A DNA stretch of 64,000 nucleotides, taken from contig NZ_MCNV01000006.1 of NCBI RefSeq assembly GCF_001718195.1, forward strand, positions 62,001-126,000. Direction: 5' to 3'. The notes beneath the pieces are model-generated. The model was not told the origin of the DNA, did no database searches, and saw only the letters and a list, made by a program, of their open reading frames with translations. This document shows, piece after piece, positions 54,504-62,878 of this stretch (position 1 is the first letter of the stretch; each line of letters begins with the position of its first letter). Made by a program: the position numbers and the translations under genes. The stretch is from Paraburkholderia nodosa (GTDB lineage Bacteria > Pseudomonadota > Gammaproteobacteria > Burkholderiales > Burkholderiaceae).

Positions 54504-55364
54504 TTACTTCGCCTTCACGCGGCGCACGTGCTCTTCGAGTTCCGTGAACGACGGACGCTCGGTCGAGAACAGCACCTTGCGGCCGAACTCCACGGCAATC
54601 GCCGGCGCGTAGCCATTCAGGCTCGCGAGGATCGTGACCTTGATGCACTGGAACATCTTGGTCGACTCGGTCACGCGCTGCTCCGCGAGGCTCGAGAGCG
54701 GGCCGATGAGACCGTACGAAAGCAGAATGCCGAGGAAGGTGCCGACCAGCGCCTGGGCGATCATCTCGCCGAGCACTGCGGGCGGCTTGTCGGCGGACGC
54801 CATGGTGTGAACCACGCCCATCACCGCCGCGACGATACCGAACGCCGGCATCGCGTCGCCCACCTTCGCGAGCGCGTGGGCAGGCGCCTCGCCTTCGGCG
54901 TGGTGCGTTTCGATTTCCTCGTCCATGAGGCTTTCGATCTCGAAGGCGTTCATGTTGCCGCCCACCATGAGACGCAGGTAGTCGGTGAGGAATTCGACGA
55001 TGTGGTGGTCGGCCAGGATCTTCGGATACTGCGTGAAGATCGGGCTCTTCTGCGGATCGTCGATATCCGCTTCGAGCGTGAGCGTGCCTTCCTTTCGCGC
55101 CTTCGCGAGCAGGACATAGAGCAGCGCGAGCAGCTCCATGTACACGTCCTTGTTGTATTTGGCGCCCTTGAACAGCGTGGGAAGCACGCGCAAGGTGGCC
55201 TTGATGGTCTTGATGCCGTTGCCGAGGATGAACGCGCCGACGCCAGCACCACCGATCATGAGCAGTTCCATCGGCTGCATGAGTGCAGCCAGATGGCCGC
55301 CCTCGAGTGCGTAGCCGCCGAAGACGCAAAGGATCGTCAAGAGGGTTCCAACGATAATCAGCAC
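54504..55364 (-). CDS. motA: MotA, stator protein
   Basis: Proton-channel subunit that pushes on FliG. It is 286 residues with four membrane helices: LIIVGTLLTILCVFGGYALE, ALMQPMELLMIGGAGVGAFI, then MPAFGIVAAVMGVVHTMAS and GTFLGILLSYGLIGPLSSLA. The cytoplasmic loop is charged. The start is GTG at 55364 with GAGGA seven bases upstream. It heads the motA-motB-cheY-cheA-cheW-mcp-cheRDB-cheYZ run and has a sigma-28 promoter at 55424-55450. Confidence 0.97.
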   Translation of the reverse strand: MLIIVGTLLTILCVFGGYALEGGHLAALMQPMELLMIGGAGVGAFILGNGIKTIKATLRVLPTLFKGAKYNKDVYMELLALLYVLLAKARKEGTLTLEADIDDPQKSPIFTQYPKILADHHIVEFLTDYLRLMVGGNMNAFEIESLMDEEIETHHAEGEAPAHALAKVGDAMPAFGIVAAVMGVVHTMASADKPPAVLGEMIAQALVGTFLGILLSYGLIGPLSSLAEQRVTESTKMFQCIKVTILASLNGYAPAIAVEFGRKVLFSTERPSFTELEEHVRRVKAK

Positions 55365-55727
55365 TGCCGGGTCCTCACTAGAAATGCGCCGCGAACCGCC
55401 GTCGGCCCGCGCCCTTAGCTGGGTTTACGGCAACGGCGCGAAAAACTTTGGGTTTGAATGGGCGCGGATCGTAAGCCGGCCGGGCGTCTGCCGTCTGCTC
55501 GACGTCGACATGCCGGATGAATCTGGGGCCGGTTCGCAAAGCCGCGCGGGAAGGGATTGCAATTCGTGTCTATGACTGCGTGTGACGATGCGGCGTGCTT
55601 GCGGCACGCGCCTTCCGGCGAAGCCGCAGGGGCCTCTGCGCCGGGACGGGCCGGGTTTATCCGGAGTCCCGGCCTGCATGGAGTGCGGCAAACCGCATCG
55701 ATCAGGGACAAGCGGCGTTGATCTGCC
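55365..55727. other. flhC-motA intergenic region
   Basis: A 363-bp region with no supported gene. Near motA it carries the sigma-28 promoter. Further on, at 55640-55673, the arms GCCGGGAC and GTCCCGGC enclose a smaller CCGG/CCGG repeat, giving a strong nested hairpin about 55 bp beyond the flhC stop; it may end or stabilise the flhDC message. Confidence 0.6.
55424..55450 (-). promoter_or_regulatory. Sigma-28 (FliA) promoter of motA and the che operon
   Basis: On the minus strand, -35 CAAAGTTT and -10 GCCGTAAA with an 11-bp spacer; seven and six of eight bases match FliA consensus. The motA start codon is about 60 bp downstream. Confidence 0.8.
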
Positions 55728-56270
55728 TCAAGCGGCGATCTGCGACGCAAGCGCGTTGCGCCGTGTGCGCCCCGCCCGCGAGGGCGGCTGGCACAGCCCG
55801 CAGACGAAGCCACGCTGCGGGTCGTGCGCGTGAGCGACGTAGCGGCCGCCGCAACGGCTGCATGGCGTCATCTGCAGGAGGCCCGAGGTGAAATAGCGCA
55901 CGAGCGTCCAGGCGCGCGTGAGGCTCAGCGCGGGCGTTTCGTCATGCAGCCGCAGGTGCTCGAGATAGAGCCGGTAGCTCTTCACGATCGCGTGGATCGG
56001 CTCGCAGCGCGCGTGGCGGCTCATGAACATGAACGTGTTGTAGAACAGCGAGGAATGGACGTTGGGCTGCCAGGTCATGAACCAGTCGGTCGAAAACGGC
56101 AGCATGCCCTTGGGCGGCGACTCGCCCTTCACTTCCTTGTAAAGCCGGATGAGCCGGTCGCGCGAGAGCGAGGTCTCCGCTTCGAGCAGTTGCAAACGCG
56201 CGCCCAGTTCGATCAGCTCGATTGCGAGCGCGATCTCTTTTACCTCCTGCACCACACTCTTTGTCGCCAT
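55728..56270 (-). CDS. flhC: FlhC, master regulator subunit
   Basis: Forms FlhD4C2, the activator of early flagellar genes. It is 180 residues. The conserved zinc site is visible: Cys137 and Cys140 (CSRC), Cys157 and Cys160 (CGLC). Other family segments are LGARLQLLEAETSLSRDRLI, RLYKEVKGESPPKGMLPFS and TDWFMTWQPNVHSSLFYN. The ATG at 56270 was chosen over an in-frame GTG two codons upstream. It lies 106 bp after flhD. Confidence 0.97.
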   Translation of the reverse strand: MATKSVVQEVKEIALAIELIELGARLQLLEAETSLSRDRLIRLYKEVKGESPPKGMLPFSTDWFMTWQPNVHSSLFYNTFMFMSRHARCEPIHAIVKSYRLYLEHLRLHDETPALSLTRAWTLVRYFTSGLLQMTPCSRCGGRYVAHAHDPQRGFVCGLCQPPSRAGRTRRNALASQIAA

Positions 56271-56376
56271 AGACACCCGTTGGAAGCCGCAATGGAATGC
56301 GCCTGGCCCCTGCCGCCGTTCGCGGGCAGCAAGGGTGCAATGCGCCGCAGCGCGCTGCGGCGCTGGGCGAAGCGGT

Positions 56377-56694
56377 TCAGCCGATCTGTTCGACGTCCTG
56401 GCCCGCCATGATGATCGCCGAGTGCGTCAGCGCGGTTTTGCCCTTGTCGGCAAGCGCGCTCAGGATGGCGTGGTCGTCGAACCGGAAGCGGCAAAGCAGC
56501 TGGTTCGATGCGGCAAGGCGTACGGTCTGCGCGAAAGTGAGATTAGCGAGCACCTCGGCAGACTGCTCGGAGATGCCCATACGGAACATGCCCGTCGGCT
56601 TGTCCTCGCGCAAAAGACGTTGCGCGAGCAACAGATACGACAGGTTCACTTCCTTGATCTCATTGAGCATGTCGCTGTGCGTCGTCGCGCTCAT
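56377..56694 (-). CDS. flhD: FlhD, master regulator subunit
   Basis: Partner of FlhC, 105 residues, all-helical. Family segments: LNEIKEVNLSYLLLAQRLLR, EDKPTGMFRMGISEQSAEVL and ANLTFAQTVRLAASNQLLCR. The Cys in LLCRFRF corresponds to the disulfide Cys of enteric FlhD. It is transcribed divergently from the glycosyltransferase gene, with a leader of about 260 nt from the TATAAT promoter. Confidence 0.96.
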   Translation of the reverse strand: MSATTHSDMLNEIKEVNLSYLLLAQRLLREDKPTGMFRMGISEQSAEVLANLTFAQTVRLAASNQLLCRFRFDDHAILSALADKGKTALTHSAIIMAGQDVEQIG

Positions 56695-57290
56695 GGATTC
56701 CCCCGAATCAAATCGCAGCGGCTGGTCAGACCGCCCGCGGAAAACGTTTGCTCGCCCAGATACAACCCAAGTGCATCCGAACGGCCTGTTTATGGTCGTG
56801 GGTCCATTGTGGCTGGGGCGGGAACAAATGGAAATCGGACGGATGCCGCGACGCGTTGCGAGAAAAAGTTTCGCAAACGTGTAGGAATTTTTCTGACAAA
56901 GAGGCGGGAGCAGCGGCGGGAGGCGGGGCGCGTCATGTCGTGCGCATAGGCCGCGGATTTATCGGTTAATTATAGGCTTTTTCATGGATGCGTCACGCGT
57001 GCGTGCTATTCGATGCGCGCGCGTCACTCGCGCCCTGCCTTTTGACCCTTGTTCCGGCGCAGCGGGCACGCGGCTTGCGCAATGCGCGCCCAAGCCGCGT
57101 CACGCTTTGCAATGGCCTCTTACACCTGCTGTATCCCGCTGTAACAACTTTAAGCGTTTGCAAAACCGCGTGTGTCGGGCCGCGAAATGGCCATAATCGG
57201 TCTCAGGGATAACCCGATACCGTTGTACCGCCGCAGTGCCGCATCACAGAGTTCGTTGCACACGCGGCTTTTTTGCCAGGAGATCGAACA
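56695..57290. other. Long divergent control region of flhDC and the glycosyltransferase gene
   Basis: A 596-bp region without a supported gene. It holds the flhD promoter (56969-56996) and leaves a leader of about 260 nt before flhD. The part at 56860-56990 is locally A/T-rich against the surroundings. I see no clear promoter for the glycosyltransferase in the plus direction and no small RNA signature. Confidence 0.6.
56969..56996 (-). promoter_or_regulatory. Sigma-70-type promoter of flhDC
   Basis: On the minus strand, -10 TATAAT (perfect) at 56969-56974 and -35 GTGACG (four of six) at 56991-56996 with a 16-bp spacer. An ACCGATAA-like stretch overlaps just downstream but lacks a sigma-28 -35 box. 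Confidence 0.6.
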
Positions 57291-58355
57291 ATGCGAATCG
57301 CACAAATTGCGCCACTTTATGAAGCCGTTCCGCCCAAGCTTTATGGCGGCACCGAGCGCGTCGTGTCCTACCTGACCGAAGCGCTGGTCGACCTCGGCCA
57401 CGACGTGACGCTGTTCGCCAGCGGCGATTCGGTCACCTCGGCAAACCTCGAAGCCGCCTGGCCGCGCGCACTGCGCCTGGACCCCACGATCCGCGACGCG
57501 CTGGCGCCGCACATGGTGCTGCTCGAGCGCGTGCGCCGCGTCGCGCACGAATTCGACGTGCTGCACTTCCACCTCGACTATCTGCCGTTCCCGCTTTTCA
57601 CGACCATGGACACGCCGTTCGTGACGACGCTCCACGGCCGCCTCGACCTGCCGGAGCTGCAACCGGTATTCGAGCAGTTCCCGAACGCACCGGTCATCTC
57701 GATTTCGGACTCGCAGCGCCAGCCGTTGCCGCAGGCCGCGTGGCAGAACACGATCTATCACGGACTGCCAAAGAACCTGCTCACGCCGCAAGCTGACCGC
57801 AAGCCCGAGTACCTGGCGTTCCTCGGCCGGATCTGCCCGGAAAAGCGTGTGGACACGGCGATCAAGATCGCCGCGCTCTCCGGCCTGCCGCTGAAGATCG
57901 CCGCCAAGGTCGACAAGGTCGACCAGGACTACTTCAAGACCGAGATCGAGCCGCTGCTTTCGCAGGCCCACGTGGAGTTCGTCGGCGAGATCAACGAAGA
58001 GCAGAAGCCCGCGTTCCTTTCGGGTGCGAAAGCGCTGCTGTTCCCGATCGACTGGTCCGAGCCATTCGGCCTAGTGATGATCGAGGCGATGGCCTGCGGC
58101 ACGCCGGTGATCGCCTTCAATCGCGGTTCGGTGCCGGAAGTGATCGACCCGGGCGTGACGGGCTATGTCGTCGAGGACGTGCAAGGCGCCGTGGCCGCGC
58201 TCCAGAGTATCGATTCGCTTTCGCGCGTGGCGATTCGCAACCAGTTCGAACACCGCTTTACGTCGCACATCATGGCCGGCAATTATGTCGACACTTATAC
58301 GGCGCTGATCGAAGCCGCACAGCGTCCGGTACTGCGTCGCGTCGCCGCCGGTTGA
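57291..58355 (+). CDS. Glycosyltransferase family 4 protein
   Basis: A cytosolic GT-B-fold glycosyltransferase of 354 residues. The N-terminal lobe begins RIAQIAPLYEAVPPKLYGGT with the GGTERV acceptor-side loop. The C-terminal lobe has EYLAFLGRICPEKRVDTAIK and the E-x7-E nucleotide-sugar motif in EPFGLVMIEAMACGTPVIAF. The ATG at 57291 has CAGGAG upstream. Donor and acceptor are unknown. Its place next to flhDC suggests a role in surface glycans or flagellin modification, but that is only context. It ends at an intrinsic terminator. Confidence 0.9.
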   Translation: MRIAQIAPLYEAVPPKLYGGTERVVSYLTEALVDLGHDVTLFASGDSVTSANLEAAWPRALRLDPTIRDALAPHMVLLERVRRVAHEFDVLHFHLDYLPFPLFTTMDTPFVTTLHGRLDLPELQPVFEQFPNAPVISISDSQRQPLPQAAWQNTIYHGLPKNLLTPQADRKPEYLAFLGRICPEKRVDTAIKIAALSGLPLKIAAKVDKVDQDYFKTEIEPLLSQAHVEFVGEINEEQKPAFLSGAKALLFPIDWSEPFGLVMIEAMACGTPVIAFNRGSVPEVIDPGVTGYVVEDVQGAVAALQSIDSLSRVAIRNQFEHRFTSHIMAGNYVDTYTALIEAAQRPVLRRVAAG

Positions 58356-58461
58356 GTGCGAAGCATTCCAGATTTCGCGATAAATCCAGACGAATGCGCG
58401 ACGTGAATCGTTTGCGAGTCGCTGAATAGCGCCATTACGCGTTGATTACAGAAGACTCACA

Positions 58462-58494
58462 AAAAAGAGCCGCATGAAACATGCGGCTCTTTTT
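58462..58494. terminator. Bidirectional intrinsic terminator between the glycosyltransferase and H-NS-like genes
   Basis: Fourteen-bp stem with arms GAGCCGCAT/ATGCGGCTC plus five A-T pairs, loop GAAAC, T-run on either strand. The genes on both sides converge on it. Confidence 0.93.
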
Positions 58495-58546
58495 GCATTT
58501 TCGGCTACACCGCTATGACGGCCGGGCTGTTCCCCGGCGGCATGCG

Positions 58547-58843
58547 TCAGGCGATCAGGTAGCGTTCGCGGTTCTTGCCCGCGATCCACTTGGGCGGCTT
58601 GCCGCGGCCGCTCCAGGTCGCGCCGGACTTGGGGTCCTGATAGCGCGCGGGCAGCGGCGCCTTTTTCGGCGGACGCCCGCGGCGCGCGGCCTCGGCAAAG
58701 CCCAGGTCCTGGGCGGAAAGGCCGTATTCGGCGATCTTTTCCCGGATCGTGGCGATGACGTCCGCGATCTCCGTGCGCCGCGCCTCTTCGGCCTGAGCCT
58801 GGAGTTTTGCGATCTGCGCCTTGATCTCTGTATATTGCGACAT
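58547..58843 (-). CDS. H-NS family nucleoid protein
   Basis: Small histone-like DNA-binding protein of 98 residues. The N-terminal coiled coil (about 1-45) mediates oligomerisation. A basic hinge RRGRPPKK resembles an AT-hook. The C-terminal DNA-binding domain is YQDPKSGATWSGRGKPPKWI. H-NS proteins silence A/T-rich genes; whether this one acts on flhDC is unknown. It has a low-confidence promoter at 58933-58962. Confidence 0.92.
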   Translation of the reverse strand: MSQYTEIKAQIAKLQAQAEEARRTEIADVIATIREKIAEYGLSAQDLGFAEAARRGRPPKKAPLPARYQDPKSGATWSGRGKPPKWIAGKNRERYLIA

Positions 58844-58860
58844 TTCTATTCCCCCTTCAT

Positions 58861-58886
58861 TGCTCTTGAAACCTGCTCTTGAAACC
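58861..58886. repeat. Tandem 13-bp direct repeat
   Basis: Two exact head-to-tail copies of TGCTCTTGAAACC in the leader of the H-NS-like gene. Confidence 0.9.
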
Positions 58887-58932
58887 GGCTCGATCGGAGA
58901 TTAGACGTAAATAACGGAATTCGCAATCGCTA

Positions 58933-58962
58933 TTAATACTGCCTTTTTACGCTATTCTTCAA
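58933..58962 (-). promoter_or_regulatory. Possible promoter of the H-NS-like gene
   Basis: On the minus strand, TTGAAG and TATTAA are separated by 18 bp, about 90 bp before the start codon. Both hexamers deviate from consensus. Confidence 0.35.
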
Positions 58963-59143
58963 TTTAACGATCGACCGGCTCCAGCGCAATTGCGTACACA
59001 TCGATCGTAATAATTCGATCAATTACGTCGAAATTGACAATCCTTGACAGCATCGAAAAGGGCGACTGCCTAGAATCTGGCATTTCCCGGTGCCGGTGCT
59101 TTACGCGGCGCCTTCAAAAATCGACTTTTCGAGGTGTCACGCA

Positions 59144-59890
59144 ATGCACTTATCCAGGCGGCTCATCGCCGAACTGATCGGCACTTTCTGGCTCGTTCTG
59201 GGCGGCTGCGGCAGCGCGGTGCTCGCGGCCAACTTCGCCGGGCCGGTTCACGGACTCGGGATCGGGTTCGTGGGCGTGTCGCTCGCCTTTGGCCTGACCG
59301 TGCTCACCATGGCCTACGCCATCGGCCACATTTCGGGCTGCCATCTGAATCCCGCCGTGAGCGTGGGCCTGACCGTGGCGGGCCGCTTCCCGGCGCGCGA
59401 CCTCGTGCCCTATATCGCCGCGCAGGTGGTGGGCGCGGTGATCGGCGCTTTCGTGCTTGCGCTCATCGCGACGGGCAAGCCCGGCTTCGACCTCGTCGCG
59501 AGCGGCTTCGCGACCAACGGTTACGGCGAGCAGTCGCCGGGACACTACGCCATGGGCGCCGCGTTCGTGTGCGAAGCGGTCATGACCGCGGTCTTCCTGT
59601 TCGTCATTCTCGGCGCAACCGACAAGCGCGCACCCGCAGGCTTCGCGCCGATCGCCATCGGCCTGTGCCTCACGCTGATTCATCTGATCTCGATTCCTGT
59701 CACCAATACCTCGGTGAATCCGGCACGCTCGACCGGCCCCGCGCTGTTCGTGGGCGGCGAGGCGATCTCGCAGCTGTGGCTGTTCTGGGTCGCGCCGATC
59801 GTCGGCGCAGTGATCGCAGGCATCGTGTACCCGGCGGTGGCGGGGCGGGGCGAAGCGGTGGCGGCGGTCGGCGCGCGCGAGACGGCTTGA
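59144..59890 (+). CDS. aqpZ: AqpZ-type aquaporin
   Basis: Water channel of 248 residues with six membrane helices and two NPA half-helices: HLNPAVSVG (about 68-76) and [11 protein letters not shown] (about 190-200). The bacterial aquaporin-Z signature [17 protein letters not shown] is at the N-terminus. The ATG at 59144 was chosen with GAGGTG upstream; the frame is open 18 codons earlier. It is followed by an intrinsic terminator. Confidence 0.95.
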   Translation: MHLSRRLIAELIGTFWLVLGGCGSAVLAANFAGPVHGLGIGFVGVSLAFGLTVLTMAYAIGHISGCHLNPAVSVGLTVAGRFPARDLVPYIAAQVVGAVIGAFVLALIATGKPGFDLVASGFATNGYGEQSPGHYAMGAAFVCEAVMTAVFLFVILGATDKRAPAGFAPIAIGLCLTLIHLISIPVTNTSVNPARSTGPALFVGGEAISQLWLFWVAPIVGAVIAGIVYPAVAGRGEAVAAVGARETA

Positions 59891-59964
59891 CGGCCTCTGA
59901 CGCGCGCTGACACGTCCGCGCGGCCCGAGCCGCGCCGCATTGCGACACGTTCTCCGTGCAGTTG

Positions 59965-59990
59965 CAAACGGGCGCTTCGGCGCCCGTTTG
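59965..59990 (+). terminator. Intrinsic terminator after aqpZ
   Basis: Perfect 11-bp stem CAAACGGGCGC/GCGCCCGTTTG with a TTCG tetraloop, followed by TCTT. Confidence 0.85.
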
Positions 59991-60103
59991 TCTTGCTGAG
60001 CGCGGGGCGCTCCGGGTGCGCTGCTGGCCGGGCCCGTGACGGCTGCGCTGCTAGAATCGGGCGACCTTCCCATTGTCTTGCGACCTGGAGCATCACGCCC
60101 AGC

Positions 60104-60820
60104 ATGAAGCGCTCACGCCCCCGGCCAGGCCGGATCGCCTCGACGCTCGCCGCCGCGCTGAGCGCACTGCTATGCGCCTGCGCGCCGCTGCCACACGCCA
60201 ACGGAGCCGCTAACGCCGGCGAGACAGCGAAGACGAATGCGAGCAGCGCGCCAGCCGCGCGCAACGTCGAAACGCTCATCTTCGTGAGGCACGGTGAAAA
60301 GCCGCCAGAGGGATTCGGCCAGCTCAACTGCAAGGGGCTGAACCGCGCGCTTGCGCTGCCGGCCGTGATCGCGGCCAAGTACGGCAAGCCCGATGCGATC
60401 TACGCGCCCGACCCCGGCGAGCAAAAGGAAGACAACGGCCATGCCTACAACTACGTGCGCCCGCTCGCGACGATCGAGCCGACCGCGATCCAGTTCGGCA
60501 TGCCGGTCCAGACGCCGTATGGCTATTCGAAGATCGACGCGCTGCAAAGCGCACTCGTCGATCCGCAGTGGCGCGGCCGCACCGTGCTCGTTGCATGGGA
60601 GCATCGGGAAATCGAGACGCTCGTACGCCGCGTCGTCACCGCGCACGGCGGCAGCGCGAACGACGTACCGCGCTGGGAGAGCGCGGACTTCGACAGCATT
60701 TACGTGGTGCGTATCGACTGGAGCGGCGGCGCCGCGCGCGCGCGTTTCTCGCACGAGCGCGAGGGCCTCGACGGTCGCGCGGACGACTGCCCGTGCGCGC
60801 AACTGCCCGCCGCGCAGTAA
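60104..60820 (+). CDS. Histidine phosphatase superfamily lipoprotein
   Basis: A 238-residue exported protein. The N-terminus is basic, then ASTLAAALSALLCAC gives a probable lipobox with two Cys. The phosphatase RHG motif is in LIFVRHGEKPPEGFG, and the second catalytic His is probably in VAWEHREIETLVRRVV. Related proteins act on small phosphate esters; the substrate is unknown. The ATG at 60104 has GGAG 12 bases upstream, a loose spacing, so the start is moderately sure. Confidence 0.8.
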   Translation: MKRSRPRPGRIASTLAAALSALLCACAPLPHANGAANAGETAKTNASSAPAARNVETLIFVRHGEKPPEGFGQLNCKGLNRALALPAVIAAKYGKPDAIYAPDPGEQKEDNGHAYNYVRPLATIEPTAIQFGMPVQTPYGYSKIDALQSALVDPQWRGRTVLVAWEHREIETLVRRVVTAHGGSANDVPRWESADFDSIYVVRIDWSGGAARARFSHEREGLDGRADDCPCAQLPAAQ

Positions 60821-60887
60821 TCGTCCCGCGGTTACCGTTCGAATGGAATCGAGGTGGTGGCGGCGCTAGCGACCGCGCCCGCGTGAA

Positions 60888-61709
60888 TTACGACGCGAGT
60901 TCGTCGTTGAGCGCGAACAGCTTGCGAAGATGATGCGCGACACCGGCTTCGAAGTTGTTGCCGATGCGCGGCACCCGAGGCAGCCGCTTGATGAGATCGG
61001 GATTGGCGTTGTTCATCATGAACGGATGACCCGCCGTTTCGAGCAGGTCGATATCGTTCATGTTGTCGCCGAACGCGACGCAACCCGCGGCGTCCACGCC
61101 GAGCCGGTCGAGTACGACGCGCAGCGCGCGGCCCTTCGAAACGCCGGCCACCATCACTTCGAGACAATCGGGCAGGGAATAGGTGACGTAGAGCGCGTCG
61201 CCGAACTCGCGCGCGAGATTCTGCGCGACGTGCGCGAGATCTGCCGGATCGCCGATATAGAGCGCCTTGGCGATGCCTGCGCCCGCGTAATCGCGCAGAT
61301 CCGCCACGCGGTACTCGAAGCCCGAGTCCTGGTGATACGCGAGCAGTTCGGGCGCGTCGCGGTCGATGAGCCAGGCGTCGTCGGTATAGATGCTCACGAT
61401 CACGCGGCCGTGCTCGCCCACGGTGTCGGCGGCGACCAGACGCTCGACCATGGGCGCGCTCAGATTGCTCGCGTGGATCAGTGTGTCGTCGGGTGCGTGC
61501 ACGCGCGCGCCGTTCGCGGTGATGAGATATGGCCGGATGCCGAGCACGTCGCGAATACCGGCCACGTCGCAATAGTGGCGGCCGGTCGCGATTACGAACG
61601 GCAGCCCCTGCGCATCGAGTGCGCCCAGCGTGGCAACCGTGAACGGATCGACCTGATGGTCGCTATTGAGCAGCGTTCCGTCGAGATCGGTTGCAATGAC
61701 CTTGTACAT
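60888..61709 (-). CDS. Cof-type HAD-IIB sugar-phosphate phosphatase
   Basis: Haloacid-dehalogenase phosphatase of 273 residues. Motif I DLDGTLLNSDHQ holds the nucleophile Asp8 and acid Asp10. The cap is of the IIB type. The late motif CVAFGDNMNDIDLLETAG holds the magnesium-binding Asp pair. Such enzymes (YidA/Cof type) hydrolyse sugar phosphates or cofactors. It converges with the histidine phosphatase gene and lies 93 bp after the kinase-like gene on the same strand. Confidence 0.92.
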   Translation of the reverse strand: MYKVIATDLDGTLLNSDHQVDPFTVATLGALDAQGLPFVIATGRHYCDVAGIRDVLGIRPYLITANGARVHAPDDTLIHASNLSAPMVERLVAADTVGEHGRVIVSIYTDDAWLIDRDAPELLAYHQDSGFEYRVADLRDYAGAGIAKALYIGDPADLAHVAQNLAREFGDALYVTYSLPDCLEVMVAGVSKGRALRVVLDRLGVDAAGCVAFGDNMNDIDLLETAGHPFMMNNANPDLIKRLPRVPRIGNNFEAGVAHHLRKLFALNDELAS

Positions 61710-61802
61710 GGTGATCAGACAGCTAGCGGGAAACGTTGAATCGTAGCATCTGCGGCACGGCTATGCCCTTGACCTACGTTCGCGCCCTTTCTCGCTTGCC
61801 GC

Positions 61803-62699
61803 TCAGTTGTCCGCAGCAGCGCGCGCCAGCCGCTGGGCCTCCATCTGCGCGAGGCGAAGCGCGCCGGACGTGGAATCGGCGAGCGGCGCGCGCAGGCGAT
61901 CGCGCACCGCTTGCGGCACCCACTCGCGCAGCGGTTGCCCAAGGCCGCCCGAGAGCGCCGCCGGCAGCTCGCCCGAAGGATCGAGCGCGGTGATGAGTTT
62001 CGCGATTTCCACGCCAGCTTCGGCGAGCAGCTTAGCGACGAACGGATGTTCGCGATGCGCGAGGACGACCGGTGCGAGGCTGGCGTAAGCTGTCTGGTTG
62101 GCCGCGCACTGCCATACGATGAGACTGTCGCGATCGGTGGCCCGCGCGTGTGCGAGGAGGGCCCGTGCGAAGTCGTCCATGGGCACGCGTGCATCGAGCG
62201 CCTGCTGCGCCCAGACGATCGCGCGCAGGCCGAACCACGCGCCACTCGCTTCGTCGCCCGAGGGAAAGCCGAAACCGCCCGCAATGCGGCACTGACCGTC
62301 CTCACCAAGCACCGCTGCGATGCTGCCCGTGCCGAGGGCGACCACCACGCCCGGCGCGCCGCCGTGCGCGCCCAGCAGTGTCGTGTAGGCGTCGCTTTCC
62401 ACCGCGAGTCCGGCCACGGGGGGAGCGGCAGCGAGAAACGGCGCGAGCCAGTCGGGGTTGTTCACGCCCGCGAGCCCGCAGCCAAGCACGCATTGCGACC
62501 AGTCGAACGCAAGCCCCGCGTGCGCAAACGCCGCGCGGCAGCCCTCCTCGATCGATTGCCAGGCCCGCGCGATACCGAGCCCGAGCCCCGACGGCCCCGC
62601 AGCCGCGCGCGCGAGTTCGACGCCGTTCGCGTCGCCAAGCGCGATGCGCGTGCCCGTGCCGCCGCCGTCCACGCCAATCAACCAGGTGTATTTCCGCAT
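61803..62699 (-). CDS. BadF/BadG-type ATPase, probable N-acetylglucosamine kinase
   Basis: A sugar-kinase-fold protein of 298 residues. Phosphate-1 motif GVDGGGTGTRIALGD is at the N-terminus; further ASKHA markers are VALGTGSIAAVL and GGFGFPSGDEASGAWFG. The closest familiar relatives phosphorylate N-acetylglucosamine, so that substrate is a reasonable guess. It may form an operon with the HAD phosphatase. Confidence 0.85.
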   Translation of the reverse strand: MRKYTWLIGVDGGGTGTRIALGDANGVELARAAAGPSGLGLGIARAWQSIEEGCRAAFAHAGLAFDWSQCVLGCGLAGVNNPDWLAPFLAAAPPVAGLAVESDAYTTLLGAHGGAPGVVVALGTGSIAAVLGEDGQCRIAGGFGFPSGDEASGAWFGLRAIVWAQQALDARVPMDDFARALLAHARATDRDSLIVWQCAANQTAYASLAPVVLAHREHPFVAKLLAEAGVEIAKLITALDPSGELPAALSGGLGQPLREWVPQAVRDRLRAPLADSTSGALRLAQMEAQRLARAAADN

Positions 62700-62878
62700 G
62701 ATGTCCGCCGCGCCTCGCGCGCCTGTGAGTCCGGTTCGAAAGCCAAAATTCTTGTCGTGCCGCAGAGACTAACGGCTTCCCCGGGTTCGCACAATCGGCC
62801 ATCCGGCCAGGGTGGCGGCGCTGCACCGATCCGCTATGCTTGCGTGGCTCGAACGATGTCTCGCAAGGAGAACTTACC

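Larger units (their letters stand above)
58844..59143. other. A/T-rich divergent region between the H-NS-like gene and aqpZ
   Basis: A 300-bp region, clearly lower in GC than the rest of the window. It begins with two tandem copies of a 13-bp unit (58861-58886). Two TTGACA hexamers (59034-59039 and 59044-59049) and TAGAAT (59071-59076) are present upstream of aqpZ, but the spacings (21 bp and more) are too long for a standard promoter. A/T-rich DNA next to an H-NS-type gene is compatible with autoregulation. Confidence 0.5.

Noticed and set aside
55415..55813. Short open frames in the flhC-motA gap
   Set aside because: They overlap the motA sigma-28 promoter and the flhC end, lack ribosome sites and show no protein-like composition.
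56961..56976. Possible sigma-28 -10 box (ACCGATAA) in the flhDC promoter
   Set aside because: No TAAA-type -35 element at the right distance; the overlapping TATAAT explains the site better.
57158..57197. TTGCAA and CATAAT as a promoter for the glycosyltransferase
   Set aside because: The 28-bp spacing is too long.
59034..59076. TTGACA/TAGAAT promoter for aqpZ
   Set aside because: Spacing of 21 bp or more is outside the normal 16-18 bp range, so I did not list it as a promoter.
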